From: Flavobacterium sp.
GTDB lineage: Bacteria > Bacteroidota > Bacteroidia > Flavobacteriales > Flavobacteriaceae
Direction of reading: 5' to 3'
NCBI GenBank assembly: GCA_014377455.1
Contig: JACMPO010000134.1
Span: 1-34,032, forward strand
Length of the DNA: 34,032 bases
Positions 26,043-34,032 of the stretch are shown here, in pieces (position 1 is the stretch's first letter; each line of letters opens with the position of its first letter). A program made the position numbers and the translations under genes. A model generated the notes under the pieces. The model had not been told where the DNA came from. It did not search any database and saw only the letters and a list, made by a program, of their open reading frames with translations.

Positions 26043-26918
26043 TTACGAGAACTTTTTCTCGATAATTTCCATAAATCGTTCGGTATATTCTTCCTTTCCA
26101 ACCCAATTATTATAATCTGGTTTTACCATATCGTCAATAAATTCTTGAGCTTCTTGAAGTGAATCAAAGGTGTTTAATTGGGAAATTACGCGGTTATAAT
26201 CTTCATTACTGTCTGCAAATAAATTTTTCACAAAGGCAATTTTATCATTTAATCCAACGCTTATATTATTTGCAAATTTATCATTTAATGTTGTTGTAGC
26301 TAGAGTTACTTTCTCAGAAATTGTGGGAATTTCAACTTCTATTTTTGTTTTAGTAACTGGCATAGAAACATCATTTGGTTTCACAAAAACGGGTTCACTA
26401 TAATTTTGTCCTAATAAATCTTCAAACGATATTTGTTGTGGTTCTTGCTTTTTTGGACTGCTATTTTTTTCAATATTTTCTTCAATATTTTCTTCAATAT
26501 TTTGTTGTGGTGTTTCGGCAGCAAGTTCAAAAATAGGTTCAAAGTCAAAATCAGATTTTGATTCTTCTCCAGAAACTTCTTCTTTAGTTGACTCAATTTC
26601 TGATGGCTTTTCTGCTTCAATAATATCTTCTGTAGATAATTTTGAAACGTCATTATCAATGGAAATATGTTCTTCTACAATTTCAGTTTTTGGGATGTCA
26701 AAACTAGCTAAAATTGGGTTTTCAAGTTTTGACTCAAGTTCCTCTATAGAAACAGTCGATTTTACTTGTTCAAAATTATCTTGGTAAAATTTTAAAGTTG
26801 CTAAAGTTTCATATAATTTTTGAGTTTCGATATATAATTGATTGACTTCCGATTTGTTTTTTAATTTTAAAATACGGTGCGCAATACTAATTAATTCTGA
26901 TTCCAATCTTTTCTTCAT
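26043..26918 (-). CDS. Conserved-type acidic protein, function unknown
   Basis: The 291-residue protein has three parts. Residues 1-60 are a predicted helical, coiled-coil-prone region. The middle, about 65-200, is very acidic and disordered-looking, with many Glu, Ser and Pro and a short expansion of the tetrapeptide IEEN near 140. From about residue 215 is a compact helical domain containing LNDKIAFVKNLFADSNEDYNR and LNTFDSLQEAQEFIDDMV, which looks conserved and may be the functional unit. No signal peptide or membrane segment is seen. The stop TAA is directly followed by the rsmI ATG. The function is not recognised; the family looks specific to Bacteroidota, but I cannot verify that. Confidence 0.8.
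   Translation of the reverse strand: MKKRLESELISIAHRILKLKNKSEVNQLYIETQKLYETLATLKFYQDNFEQVKSTVSIEELESKLENPILASFDIPKTEIVEEHISIDNDVSKLSTEDIIEAEKPSEIESTKEEVSGEESKSDFDFEPIFELAAETPQQNIEENIEENIEKNSSPKKQEPQQISFEDLLGQNYSEPVFVKPNDVSMPVTKTKIEVEIPTISEKVTLATTTLNDKFANNISVGLNDKIAFVKNLFADSNEDYNRVISQLNTFDSLQEAQEFIDDMVKPDYNNWVGKEEYTERFMEIIEKKFS
26471..26503. repeat. 12-bp tandem repeat inside a coding region
   Basis: The unit CAATATTTTCTT occurs at 26471-26482 and 26483-26494, with a third partial copy to 26503. On the coding strand it gives the in-frame IEEN repeat of the acidic linker, so copy number changes would only lengthen or shorten the linker. Confidence 0.7.
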
Positions 26919-26969
26919 AACTTTTAAAATTATAGTGAGTAGCTTATCTTTATTTATGATAAATTTGTT

Positions 26970-27002
26970 TTGAATACAAAGTAAAATAATTTTATACTTT
27001 TA
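26970..27002 (+). promoter_or_regulatory. Putative tdk promoter
   Basis: TTG (26970-26972) and TACTTTTA (26995-27002, one mismatch to TAnnTTTG) have a 22-base spacer, within the known flavobacterial range. The leader would be about 12 bases. It lies in the 101-base divergent gap with the acidic-protein gene. Confidence 0.5.
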
Positions 27003-27019
27003 ATGGCTAAAAATACAAA

Positions 27020-27652
27020 ATGTTTCTCGAAAATACAGTAAATCATAAAGAACAATTTGGATGGATTGAAGTTATCTGTGGATCAATGTTTTCGGGTAAA
27101 ACCGAAGAATTAATCCGAAGATTGAAGCGTGCTCAATTTGCAAAACAGAAAGTTGAAATTTTCAAACCCTCCATAGATACTCGGTATGACGATGAAATGG
27201 TGGTTTCACATAATAAAAATGAAATTCGTTCCACACCAGTTCCTGCGGCAGCAAATATTGCAATTTTAGCTCAAGGTTGCGATGTAGTTGGCATAGATGA
27301 AGCACAGTTTTTTGATGACGGAATAATAAAAATTTGTAACGATTTAGCCAATTCTGGAATTCGAGTAATCGTTGCTGGACTCGATATGGATTTTAAAGGA
27401 AATCCGTTTGGACCAATGCCTGCACTTATGGCAACTGCTGAATATGTTACTAAAGTACACGCCGTGTGTACACGAACTGGAAATTTAGCGCACTACAGTT
27501 TTAGAAAAGCTGATAGCGACAGTTTAGTTTTGCTAGGTGAAACCGAAGAATATGAACCCTTAAGCCGAGCATCTTATTATAAAGCAATGCGTGAGAATAT
27601 TGTGGTTGTAGATGCAGAAACAATTTTAGAGGATAATAAATCTAAACCTTGA
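27020..27652 (+). CDS. tdk: Thymidine kinase, type II
   Basis: Tdk phosphorylates thymidine (and deoxyuridine) to dTMP with ATP, in pyrimidine salvage. The 210 residues contain the P-loop GSMFSGKT (21-28), the catalytic DEAQFFDD (93-100, Glu94 as the likely base), [14 protein letters not shown] (119-132) and the substrate-lasso region 150-186. The four zinc-binding cysteines/histidine of the E. coli enzyme are missing: only Cys150 remains, and CTRTG and SRASYY stand where CxxC and CxxH would be. The stop overlaps the next start (TTGA), so tdk and murF-alr are translationally coupled. Confidence 0.95.
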   Translation: MFLENTVNHKEQFGWIEVICGSMFSGKTEELIRRLKRAQFAKQKVEIFKPSIDTRYDDEMVVSHNKNEIRSTPVPAAANIAILAQGCDVVGIDEAQFFDDGIIKICNDLANSGIRVIVAGLDMDFKGNPFGPMPALMATAEYVTKVHAVCTRTGNLAHYSFRKADSDSLVLLGETEEYEPLSRASYYKAMRENIVVVDAETILEDNKSKP

Positions 27653-30093
27653 CACTTTCCATACAAAATATAATTCCAATTTTAAAAGCTGATTTTGTTG
27701 GTAAAAATGACATTGCTATTGTTGATTTTATTTCAATAGACAGTAGATCATTACAAAATTCTAAAAGTACTTTGTTTTTTTGTTTGATCGGACCCAATAA
27801 TGACGGACATAATTATATTTTAGAGTTAATTAAAAATGGAGTTTCTAACTTTGTGGTACAACACATTCCTAAAAATTTAGAAAACAAAGCCAATTTTTTA
27901 ATAGTTGATAATACGCTTTTAGCATTTCAAAAACTAGCTGCGTTTTATAGAAGTTCGTTTGATTTTCCTGTTATCGGAATCACTGGAAGCAATGGAAAAA
28001 CTATTATTAAAGAATGGTTAAATTTTTTGTTAAGTCCAGATTATAATATTATTCGGTCGCCAAAAAGTTTCAACTCCCAAGTTGGAGTGCCACTTTCGGT
28101 TTTAGGAATTAATGAAAAACACAATCTCGGTATTTTTGAAGCTGGAATTTCCACTGTAAATGAAATGGAAAATCTTCAAAAAATCATTCAACCAACTATT
28201 GGAATTTTATCTAATATTGGTTCAGCGCACGATGAGGGTTTTGAAGATGTAGGCGAAAAAATAAAAGAAAAATTAAAACTTTTTAGTACTGTAGATATTC
28301 TAATTTTAAAGAAAAATAAATCAATTGGAGCATTTATAAATCCAAAAATTAAAACATTCACTTGGAGTTCAGATGATGGGAAAGCTGATGTTTTTGTAAT
28401 TGCTACAGAAAGTAAAGATAATACTGAACTCAAAATAACCTACCAAAAACTGTGTTTCAAAATTTGGATTCCTTTTAACGATCAGGCTTCAATTGAAAAT
28501 GCAATTCAATGTTTAATGATTTTATTGTATTTGAATTATAATCATGAAGTTATTCAAACTCGAATGGCAGCATTATTTCCAGTTGAAATGCGGTTGAAAT
28601 TAAAAAATGGCATCAACAATACTACGCTTATTGATGATAGTTACAGTTCTGATTTTCAGTCGTTAAAAATTGCATTAGATTTTCTTGAAAGTCAAAATCA
28701 ATATAAAAAGAAAACTTTAATTCTATCTGATATTTTTCAAAGTGGACTCACTAATGAGGAGTTATATTCGCAAGTTTCACACTTAATAACGTCAAATAAA
28801 ATTAATAAAGTTATTGTGATTGGTGAGACCATTTCAAGTTTTAAGAATAAATTTTCTAATTGCTTATCATTCCTTTCTACCCAAAAATTTATTAATCAAA
28901 TTGATAAAATTTCGTTTGAAAACGAAACAATTCTTATCAAAGGTGCACGTCATTTTCATTTTGAAGAAATTGTATCCTTGTTAGAAGAAAAAACACACGA
29001 AACTGTTTTAGAAATTAACTTAAATGCGATTTCTCACAATTTGAACTTTTACAAATCCAAGTTAGAACCACTCACCAAACTAATGGTAATGGTAAAAGCA
29101 TTTGGATATGGAAACGGCGGATTTGAAGTAGCTAAATTGCTTTCGCATCACAAAGTAGATTATCTTGGTGTGGCTTTCGCCGATGAAGGAATTTCGTTAA
29201 AAACTGCTGGAATTGAAGTTCCAATTATGGTATTAAATCCTGAAACTACCAGTTTTGCTTCTATAATTCAACATAAATTAGAACCTGAAATTTATTCGAT
29301 AAAAGGTTTGACTGCTTTCTTGAAAATTGCCGAACAAAAGAAATTAAAAAGCTTTCCAATTCACATTAAACTTGATACTGGAATGCACCGATTGGGATTT
29401 GAAGCAGAAAATCTTAACGAATTAATCGCTAAATTAAAGGAAAATAAAACGATCGAAGTAAAGAGTATTTTATCGCATTTGGCAACTAGTGACGATATGA
29501 AATTTATTGATTTTACGCTTTCACAAATTAAACTATTTGAGGAGTTATCATCTAAATTGATGAATGAATTGCATATAAATCCGATTCGTCATATTTTAAA
29601 CACTTCAGGAATTTCCAATTTCCCACAGGCTCAATATGATATGGTTCGTTTAGGAATAGGACTTTATGGAGTTTCTAACGATGAAGAGGAGCAAAAATAT
29701 CTTGAAAACGTAGGAACTTTAAAATCGATAATTTCACAAATTCGTACAATTGAAGCTGGCGAAAGCGTAGGTTATGGTAGACGATTTATGGCCTATAAAC
29801 AATCTACAATTGCAACAATTCCAATAGGTTATGCCGATGGAATTTCAAGATTGTGGGGAAATGAAGTGGGTTATGTTATCATAAAAAATAAAAAAGCACC
29901 AATAATTGGAAATGTTTGTATGGATATGCTTATGGCAGATGTTACGGATATTGATTGCAGAGAAGGTAACAAGGTAATTATTTTTGGAGAAAATCCAACG
30001 GTAATGGAAATTGCAAAAAAAATCAATACCATTCCTTACGAGGTCTTAACCAGCATTTCACAAAGGGTTAAGAGGATTTTTTATCGAGAGTAG
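27649..30093 (+). CDS. Fused MurF ligase and alanine racemase
   Basis: The 814-residue cytoplasmic protein joins two steps of peptidoglycan precursor synthesis. Residues 1-445 are MurF, which adds D-Ala-D-Ala to UDP-MurNAc-tripeptide: ATP loop ITGSNGKT (111-118), [12 protein letters not shown] (187-198), [15 protein letters not shown] (329-343) and KGARHFHFE (431-439). Residues 452-814 are alanine racemase Alr: PLP-binding Lys483 in [11 protein letters not shown] and the second catalytic Tyr709 in SVGYGRRF, with [21 protein letters not shown] in pieces around 651-671. Both halves keep their catalytic residues. This fusion is known in Bacteroidota. The start is a TTG overlapping the tdk stop; no ATG is nearby, and the N-terminus it gives, [12 protein letters not shown], suits the family. 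Confidence 0.93.
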   Translation: MTLSIQNIIPILKADFVGKNDIAIVDFISIDSRSLQNSKSTLFFCLIGPNNDGHNYILELIKNGVSNFVVQHIPKNLENKANFLIVDNTLLAFQKLAAFYRSSFDFPVIGITGSNGKTIIKEWLNFLLSPDYNIIRSPKSFNSQVGVPLSVLGINEKHNLGIFEAGISTVNEMENLQKIIQPTIGILSNIGSAHDEGFEDVGEKIKEKLKLFSTVDILILKKNKSIGAFINPKIKTFTWSSDDGKADVFVIATESKDNTELKITYQKLCFKIWIPFNDQASIENAIQCLMILLYLNYNHEVIQTRMAALFPVEMRLKLKNGINNTTLIDDSYSSDFQSLKIALDFLESQNQYKKKTLILSDIFQSGLTNEELYSQVSHLITSNKINKVIVIGETISSFKNKFSNCLSFLSTQKFINQIDKISFENETILIKGARHFHFEEIVSLLEEKTHETVLEINLNAISHNLNFYKSKLEPLTKLMVMVKAFGYGNGGFEVAKLLSHHKVDYLGVAFADEGISLKTAGIEVPIMVLNPETTSFASIIQHKLEPEIYSIKGLTAFLKIAEQKKLKSFPIHIKLDTGMHRLGFEAENLNELIAKLKENKTIEVKSILSHLATSDDMKFIDFTLSQIKLFEELSSKLMNELHINPIRHILNTSGISNFPQAQYDMVRLGIGLYGVSNDEEEQKYLENVGTLKSIISQIRTIEAGESVGYGRRFMAYKQSTIATIPIGYADGISRLWGNEVGYVIIKNKKAPIIGNVCMDMLMADVTDIDCREGNKVIIFGENPTVMEIAKKINTIPYEVLTSISQRVKRIFYRE

Positions 30094-30136
30094 TCAAAAT
30101 TCTATATTTAAATTAAACACATGTTAAAAATTTAAT

Positions 30137-30144
30137 TAAATTTG
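30137..30144 (+). promoter_or_regulatory. Putative mscL -7 box
   Basis: TAAATTTG is a full match to TAnnTTTG. Transcription would start near 30150, leaving about 20 A/T-rich bases to the conserved first codons of mscL at 30172-30177, but about 55 to the first ATG. This favours initiation at the upstream site. Confidence 0.5.
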
Positions 30145-30171
30145 TTTTCTAATTAATAAACAAAAATAATT

Positions 30172-30585
30172 ACGGGATTTTTTGCAGATTTTAGAGCCTC
30201 TTTAATGAAAGGCGATGTATTAAGTTTAGCTACTGCCGTAGTAATAGGAGCGGCTTTCGGAAAAGTAATTGGCTCAGCAGTCGATGATGTTATCATGCCA
30301 TTAGTGGGTTTGTTAACTGGCGGTATCGATTTTACTAAGAAATTTATTGCATTAAATGGACAAACTTATGCCGATTTAGCTGCGGCTAAAGCTGCAGGCG
30401 CTGCTGTAATTACTTACGGTAATTTAGTTCAAGCGATTATAAATTTTGTTATTATTTCCTTATTTATTTTTATAATATTAAGAGCTGCCGAAAAAGCAAA
30501 AAAGAATGAAGAAGTTGTAGTTGCGGTTTCTGGACCAACGCAAGAAGAACTATTTACTCAAATCAGACATTTATTAAAAAAGTAA
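30172..30585 (+). CDS. mscL: Large-conductance mechanosensitive channel, unusual start
   Basis: MscL is a homopentameric inner-membrane channel that opens under hypo-osmotic stress. The family's N-terminal amphipathic helix is encoded from 30175 ([10 protein letters not shown]), followed by [20 protein letters not shown] and membrane helix 1, a periplasmic loop, and helix 2 (about residues 85-110 of the 137) with a charged C-terminal end at [11 protein letters not shown]. The codon where the family has its ATG, before GFFADF, reads ACG (30172-30174). It is preceded in frame by ATT (30169), ATA (30166) and then a TAA at 30157, so no conventional start exists upstream. Initiation is at ACG or ATT, or else at ATG 30205, which would give 126 residues without the helix. 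The coordinates follow the conserved frame. Confidence 0.85.
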   Translation, partial: TGFFADFRASLMKGDVLSLATAVVIGAAFGKVIGSAVDDVIMPLVGLLTGGIDFTKKFIALNGQTYADLAAAKAAGAAVITYGNLVQAIINFVIISLFIFIILRAAEKAKKNEEVVVAVSGPTQEELFTQIRHLLKK

Positions 30586-30613
30586 TTTCCGCTACATTTT
30601 ACATATTCTAACT

Positions 30614-30645
30614 AAACCGCTTCTTGATTGAAGCGGTTTTTCTTT
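30614..30645 (+). terminator. Rho-independent terminator of mscL
   Basis: Perfect 10-bp arms AAACCGCTTC (30614-30623) and GAAGCGGTTT (30630-30639) enclose TTGATT and are followed by a T-rich tail. It begins 28 bases after the mscL stop. Confidence 0.88.
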
Positions 30646-30660
30646 GTGAGGTATGAAGCC

Positions 30661-30718
30661 ATCTTTAAATTTAAAAAAGTCAAATTTAAAGATTCAAAAT
30701 ATCTTATTGAATATTCAA
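30661..30718. other. Inverted repeat and palindrome upstream of asd
   Basis: A perfect 12-bp inverted repeat, ATCTTTAAATTT (30661-30672) and its complement (30682-30693), has a 9-base loop. A separate 12-base palindrome TTGAATATTCAA lies at 30707-30718, about 30 bases before the asd -7 box. Either could be an operator; neither is followed by a T run. Confidence 0.5.
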
Positions 30719-30747
30719 AATTTTAAGTTTAAAAAGTTTTTTCTCTT

Positions 30748-30755
30748 TACTTTTG
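30748..30755 (+). promoter_or_regulatory. Putative asd -7 box
   Basis: TACTTTTG is a full match to TAnnTTTG, 36 bases upstream of the asd ATG. A well-spaced TTG is not obvious. Confidence 0.5.
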
Positions 30756-30791
30756 TATTTCAAATATTTATAAAAAACTAAACTCAAATAT

Positions 30792-31781
30792 ATGAAAATT
30801 GCTGTAGTTGGCGCAACAGGTATGGTTGGCGAAGTAATGCTTCAAGTTTTAGCAGAACGTAATTTTCCTGTTACAGAATTAATTCCTGTGGCTTCAGAAA
30901 AATCTGTTGGTAAAGAAATTGAATTCAAAGGAACAAAATATAAAGTGGTTGGAATGCAAACCGCAGTTGATATGAAAGCTGATATCGCTTTATTTTCTGC
31001 TGGTGGCGAAACTTCTTTAGAATGGGCACCAAGATTTGCTGCAACTGGCACAACGGTTATCGATAATTCATCTGCTTGGCGAATGGATCCAACTAAAAAG
31101 TTAATCGTTCCAGAAATCAACGCTTCTGAATTGACTAAAGAAGATAAAATCATTGCAAATCCAAATTGTTCAACAATTCAAATGGTTTTAGTTTTAAATC
31201 CGTTACATAAAAAATATAGAATCAAACGCGTTATTGTTTCTACTTATCAATCTATTACTGGAACAGGTGTAAAAGCAGTTCAGCAATTAGAGAATGAATA
31301 TGTAGGAAATCAAGGCGAAATGGCTTATAAATATCAAATTCATCGAAATGCAATTCCACAATGTGATAGTTTTGAAGAAAACGGCTATACTAAAGAGGAA
31401 ATGAAATTGGTTCGCGAAACTCAAAAAATCCTTAGTGATAAAACCATTGCTGTAACGGCAACTGCGGTTCGTGTGCCAATTGTTGGAGGACATAGTGAAG
31501 CGGTAAATATTGAATTCGCAAATGATTTTAATATAAGTGAAATTAGAGAAATTTTACATCATACTGATGGCGTTGTGGTTCAAGACAATACGGATACATA
31601 TACCTATCCAATGCCATTATTTGCTCAAGGAAAAGACGATGTTTTTGTGGGAAGAATTCGCCGTGATGAAAGTCAATCGAATTCCTTAAACATGTGGATT
31701 GTCGCCGACAATTTAAGGAAAGGTGCTGCGACAAATACAGTTCAAATTGCTGAATATTTAGTAGCTAATAAATTAGTTTAA
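30792..31781 (+). CDS. asd: Aspartate-semialdehyde dehydrogenase
   Basis: Asd reduces aspartyl phosphate to aspartate semialdehyde with NADPH, leading to diaminopimelate, lysine, threonine and methionine. The 329-residue cytoplasmic enzyme has the nucleotide-binding GATGMVGEVM (7-16), the catalytic Cys126 in NPNCSTIQ and the catalytic His234 in VPIVGGHSEAV. SITGTGVKAVQQLENE around 154-169 and RRDESQSNSLNMWIVADNLRKG near the end are further family marks. Length is normal. It is transcribed alone, with its own -7 box and a terminator-like hairpin behind it. Confidence 0.96.
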   Translation: MKIAVVGATGMVGEVMLQVLAERNFPVTELIPVASEKSVGKEIEFKGTKYKVVGMQTAVDMKADIALFSAGGETSLEWAPRFAATGTTVIDNSSAWRMDPTKKLIVPEINASELTKEDKIIANPNCSTIQMVLVLNPLHKKYRIKRVIVSTYQSITGTGVKAVQQLENEYVGNQGEMAYKYQIHRNAIPQCDSFEENGYTKEEMKLVRETQKILSDKTIAVTATAVRVPIVGGHSEAVNIEFANDFNISEIREILHHTDGVVVQDNTDTYTYPMPLFAQGKDDVFVGRIRRDESQSNSLNMWIVADNLRKGAATNTVQIAEYLVANKLV

Positions 31782-31797
31782 TTATCCAATATTATAC

Positions 31798-31849
31798 AAA
31801 ACCATATGAATTTGTAAATCACAAAGTTTGTTAATTCAAGTGGTTTTTT
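31798..31849 (+). terminator. Probable asd terminator
   Basis: Fifteen-base arms AAAACCATATGAATT (31798-31812) and AATTCAAGTGGTTTT (31833-31847) pair with two mismatches around a 20-base loop and end in a run of T (31844-31849). It lies 16 bases after the asd stop. Confidence 0.6.
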
Positions 31850-31863
31850 CATTTTAGGTTAAC

Positions 31864-31871
31864 TACTTTTG
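31864..31871 (+). promoter_or_regulatory. -7-like box at the start of the His/Cys-rich gene
   Basis: TACTTTTG matches TAnnTTTG but ends two bases before the only usable start codon (TTG 31874). If it is a promoter, the message would be leaderless or would start inside the ORF. Confidence 0.35.
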
Positions 31872-31873
31872 TT

Positions 31874-32230
31874 TTGACGAAGAAAAAATATTCCATACTA
31901 AGTTTTCTATTTGGATTGACCATTTTGTTTGCAATTGTCTTGCAATCGGTTCACTCATTTAATCATTTAGAAAAATCATTATCGGAGAAAATTTGTCATC
32001 ATAAATATGCTAAAAATAAAACTATAATTGGACACGCTCACAACCATTTAGAACATTGTTTTGTTTGTGAATTTACGTTTAGTACTTCCTTAAAATCGGA
32101 TATTTTTTCTTATTCCTTTAAGAAAATCATTATTCTAGATTCCTATTCTTTTTTTTATTCTAAAGAAATTACGCAATCGTTTCGTGGTGCATTATTTGCT
32201 CTTCGAGCACCACCTAGCTTTATTGTTTAA
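31874..32230 (+). CDS. His/Cys-rich small exported protein, probable metal binder
   Basis: The 118-residue protein has an N-terminal membrane or signal segment (6-24) and then many potential metal ligands: H27, H31, CHH at 41-43, and a dense cluster HAHNHLEHCFVCEF at 54-67. A second hydrophobic, aromatic stretch (about 80-98) follows, and it ends with RAPPSF. I recall small proteins of this build standing before TonB-dependent receptors in Flavobacteriaceae. A role in handling zinc or copper in the periplasm is inferred from the ligands and the neighbour. The start is a TTG with no ATG in the frame. A 93-base gap separates it from the receptor, probably within one operon. Confidence 0.7.
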   Translation: MTKKKYSILSFLFGLTILFAIVLQSVHSFNHLEKSLSEKICHHKYAKNKTIIGHAHNHLEHCFVCEFTFSTSLKSDIFSYSFKKIIILDSYSFFYSKEITQSFRGALFALRAPPSFIV

Positions 32231-32323
32231 ATCGTTTTTTAAATTTAACAATAATCAAAATGTCTTTTAATGAACCTTAATTTCTTAATGGTTTAAAAAA
32301 GGTATTATTAATTTCTTTACAAA

Positions 32324-34032
32324 ATGAAATCATTTTTACTTACCCTAATTCTATGGTTTTCAATTGTTGCCAATGCGCAAAACAAAGTTATTGGTATTGT
32401 AACCGATTCCCAAAACAAGCCAATTTCAGGTGTAAATATTAGTATTCCAGAAATCCATAAAGAAACAATATCTGATGCTGATGGGAAATACCAACTGATT
32501 AATTTACCTAACGGAAATTTTAAAATTATTTTTTCCCATATCGGATTTGCAACTCAATCCAAAGACTTTTCTTCCAAAGAAAAAACCAATACTATAAATG
32601 TGACTTTAGCAGAAACAGCACATCAAATGGATGAGGTAATTATATCCACTGTTTTCAATAAATTGCAATCACAAAATGTGATGAAAGTCGAGCACGAATC
32701 GGTAAAATCAATGCAACAAAAAGGCGCAACCACTTTAATTGAAGGTTTAGCAACAATTCCTGGAGTTTCACAAGTTTCAACCGGAGTTTCTATAGGAAAA
32801 CCAGTAATAAGAGGATTGAGTGGCAACAGAGTTTTAGTTTATTCACAAGGAGTACGACTAGAAAATCAAGCATTTGGTGACGAACACGGATTGGGTTTGA
32901 ACGATTCAGGAGTTGATGGCGTAGAAGTTATAAAAGGACCAGCTTCTTTACTTTATGGTTCCGATGCTTTAGGTGGCGTTTTATATTTCATTCCAGAAAA
33001 ATTTGCCAAAGCCGATACTTTTGGAGTAGATTTTGGTCAAAAATATTTTTCAAATACTTTGGGAAGTTCAACAAATATTGGTGCTAAAGGGTCAACAGAT
33101 CAATTTAAGTTTTTGACTCGTGTAAATTATACTAGACATTCAGATTATAAAATTGCTTCGCCAGTTCAGTCTTCGACTTCGAGTCCTGACGGCAATAGAG
33201 TTACCAACACAAGATATAACGAATTGGATTTTAAAACTGGAATTGGTTATAGCGACTCCAATTTTTCATCAGAATTTAGATATAATTATAACCGAATTTT
33301 ATTAGGAATTCCAGAAGAAGGTATTGCCGAACAAACTAATGAAAAAACGCCAGCTTACCCAAGACAAGCGGTTTATAATCAGCTTTTAAGTTTGAATAAT
33401 ACTGTTTTCTTAGGAAAGACTAAATTAGATTTAAATCTTGGTTATATCTATAATGATCGAGCTGAATTTCCAGTATCAGCAATACCTGGTTCTAATTGGC
33501 ATTTGAAAACGTTAAATTATGACACAAAATTCCATCTGCCTAAAACAACAAAATTAGAAACTATTATTGGAGTTCAAGGCATGCATCAAATCAATTTGAA
33601 TGTTGGTAATGAATATTTAATTCCCGATGCCACGACCAAGGATATAGGTGCTTTTGGAACAACACGTTATGAATTTGGAACCAATGTGTTACAAGCTGGA
33701 ATTCGTTATGATGTGCGAAAAATTATTGGTGTAGAGCATTTAAATTTTGGCGATGTAGGATATTTAGCACCGATAGATAGGAAATTCAATAGTTTCAATG
33801 CTTCTCTGGGTTATAAAACGTCGATTACTGAGGCTACTATTCTTAGATTGAATGTAGCGTCAGGTTTCAGAGCTCCTAATATTTTTGAATTGAGTTCTAA
33901 TGGTGTTCACGATGGAACTATTCGCTTCGAAATTGGAAATCCAAATTTAAAAAGCGAACAAAATTTTCAAACCGATTTGAATTTAGAATATAAAAATTCA
34001 CACTTTGAAGTTTTTGTAAACGGATTTTACAA
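32324..34032 (+). CDS. TonB-dependent receptor, 3' part outside the window
   Basis: This outer membrane receptor imports a ligand with energy from TonB. The visible 569 codons have no stop. The signal peptide covers 1-19 (ending ANAQ). Next is a carboxypeptidase-like regulatory domain (about 20-100, VIGIVTDSQNKPISGVNISI), and then the plug (about 105-230) with LIEGLATIPGVSQVS, KPVIRGLSGNRVLVY and VEVIKGPASLLYGSDALGG. The barrel follows, with SGFRAPNIFELSSNGVHDG and NPNLKSEQNFQTDL, both typical of the family. The plug contains an acidic/His stretch, GDEHGLGL. Together with the His/Cys-rich neighbour this suggests metal or metal-complex uptake, perhaps zinc or copper, which is inference. It is cut by the window edge, not broken. 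Confidence 0.93.
   Translation, partial: MKSFLLTLILWFSIVANAQNKVIGIVTDSQNKPISGVNISIPEIHKETISDADGKYQLINLPNGNFKIIFSHIGFATQSKDFSSKEKTNTINVTLAETAHQMDEVIISTVFNKLQSQNVMKVEHESVKSMQQKGATTLIEGLATIPGVSQVSTGVSIGKPVIRGLSGNRVLVYSQGVRLENQAFGDEHGLGLNDSGVDGVEVIKGPASLLYGSDALGGVLYFIPEKFAKADTFGVDFGQKYFSNTLGSSTNIGAKGSTDQFKFLTRVNYTRHSDYKIASPVQSSTSSPDGNRVTNTRYNELDFKTGIGYSDSNFSSEFRYNYNRILLGIPEEGIAEQTNEKTPAYPRQAVYNQLLSLNNTVFLGKTKLDLNLGYIYNDRAEFPVSAIPGSNWHLKTLNYDTKFHLPKTTKLETIIGVQGMHQINLNVGNEYLIPDATTKDIGAFGTTRYEFGTNVLQAGIRYDVRKIIGVEHLNFGDVGYLAPIDRKFNSFNASLGYKTSITEATILRLNVASGFRAPNIFELSSNGVHDGTIRFEIGNPNLKSEQNFQTDLNLEYKNSHFEVFVNGFY

Noticed and set aside
26411..26659. Lys/Leu-rich minus frame inside the acidic-protein gene
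   Set aside because: It is the shifted reading of the Glu-rich linker and its 12-bp repeat.

Overview
The window is AT-rich DNA from a member of the Bacteroidota, most likely a Flavobacterium-like genus of Flavobacteriaceae. The evidence is the gene content: a MurF-alanine racemase fusion, a HPPK (FolK)-deoxynucleoside kinase fusion, large AsmA-like and DUF4403 envelope proteins, a GH3-family protein, and TonB-linked outer membrane proteins whose signal peptides end in Ala-Gln. Control signals agree: A/T-rich leaders without Shine-Dalgarno sequences, and several -7 boxes fitting TAnnTTTG. No rRNA, tRNA, CRISPR array, transposase or phage gene was seen.

Layout. Positions 1-2400 look like an accessory patch: an orphan ORF that opens inside a nested hairpin, a YiiX-type NlpC/P60 hydrolase with codon use unlike everything around it, two unrecognised small proteins, and a REP-like hairpin. 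From about 2400 the DNA is ordinary chromosome: maeB (-), folK-dNK (-) divergent from sppA (+), an AsmA-like giant (+) convergent with a DUF2797 protein (-), a GH3 protein, a tiny lipoprotein and an EamA exporter (+), then a TonB-linked beta-barrel (+) closed by a perfect 20-bp-arm terminator against a DUF4403 lipoprotein (-). A 458-bp divergent gap holding a 21-bp tandem array leads into a tolC-like/HlyD-like pair and lpxH (+). lpxH meets an MFS transporter (-) tail to tail on overlapping stop codons. recJ (-), rsmI with a coupled unknown acidic gene (-), tdk and murF-alr (+), mscL (+), asd (+), and a His/Cys-rich small protein in front of a TonB-dependent receptor that runs off the right edge complete the window.

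Functionally most genes serve the cell envelope and precursor supply: Asd feeds diaminopimelate synthesis, Alr and MurF make and add D-Ala-D-Ala, LpxH makes lipid A precursor, SppA clears signal peptides, and AsmA-like, DUF4403, TolC, HlyD and TonB-linked proteins act in the envelope. Tdk and the dNK domain supply deoxynucleotides by salvage.

No clearly new multi-gene system was found. The best leads are small-scale: an mscL gene whose expected ATG reads ACG, a 21-bp-phased array of short palindromes upstream of the efflux pair, three leader hairpins that share a loop motif but not stems, a nested hairpin at the left edge, and a probable metal-acquisition pair at the right edge. All calls come from reading the sequence; no database search was run.
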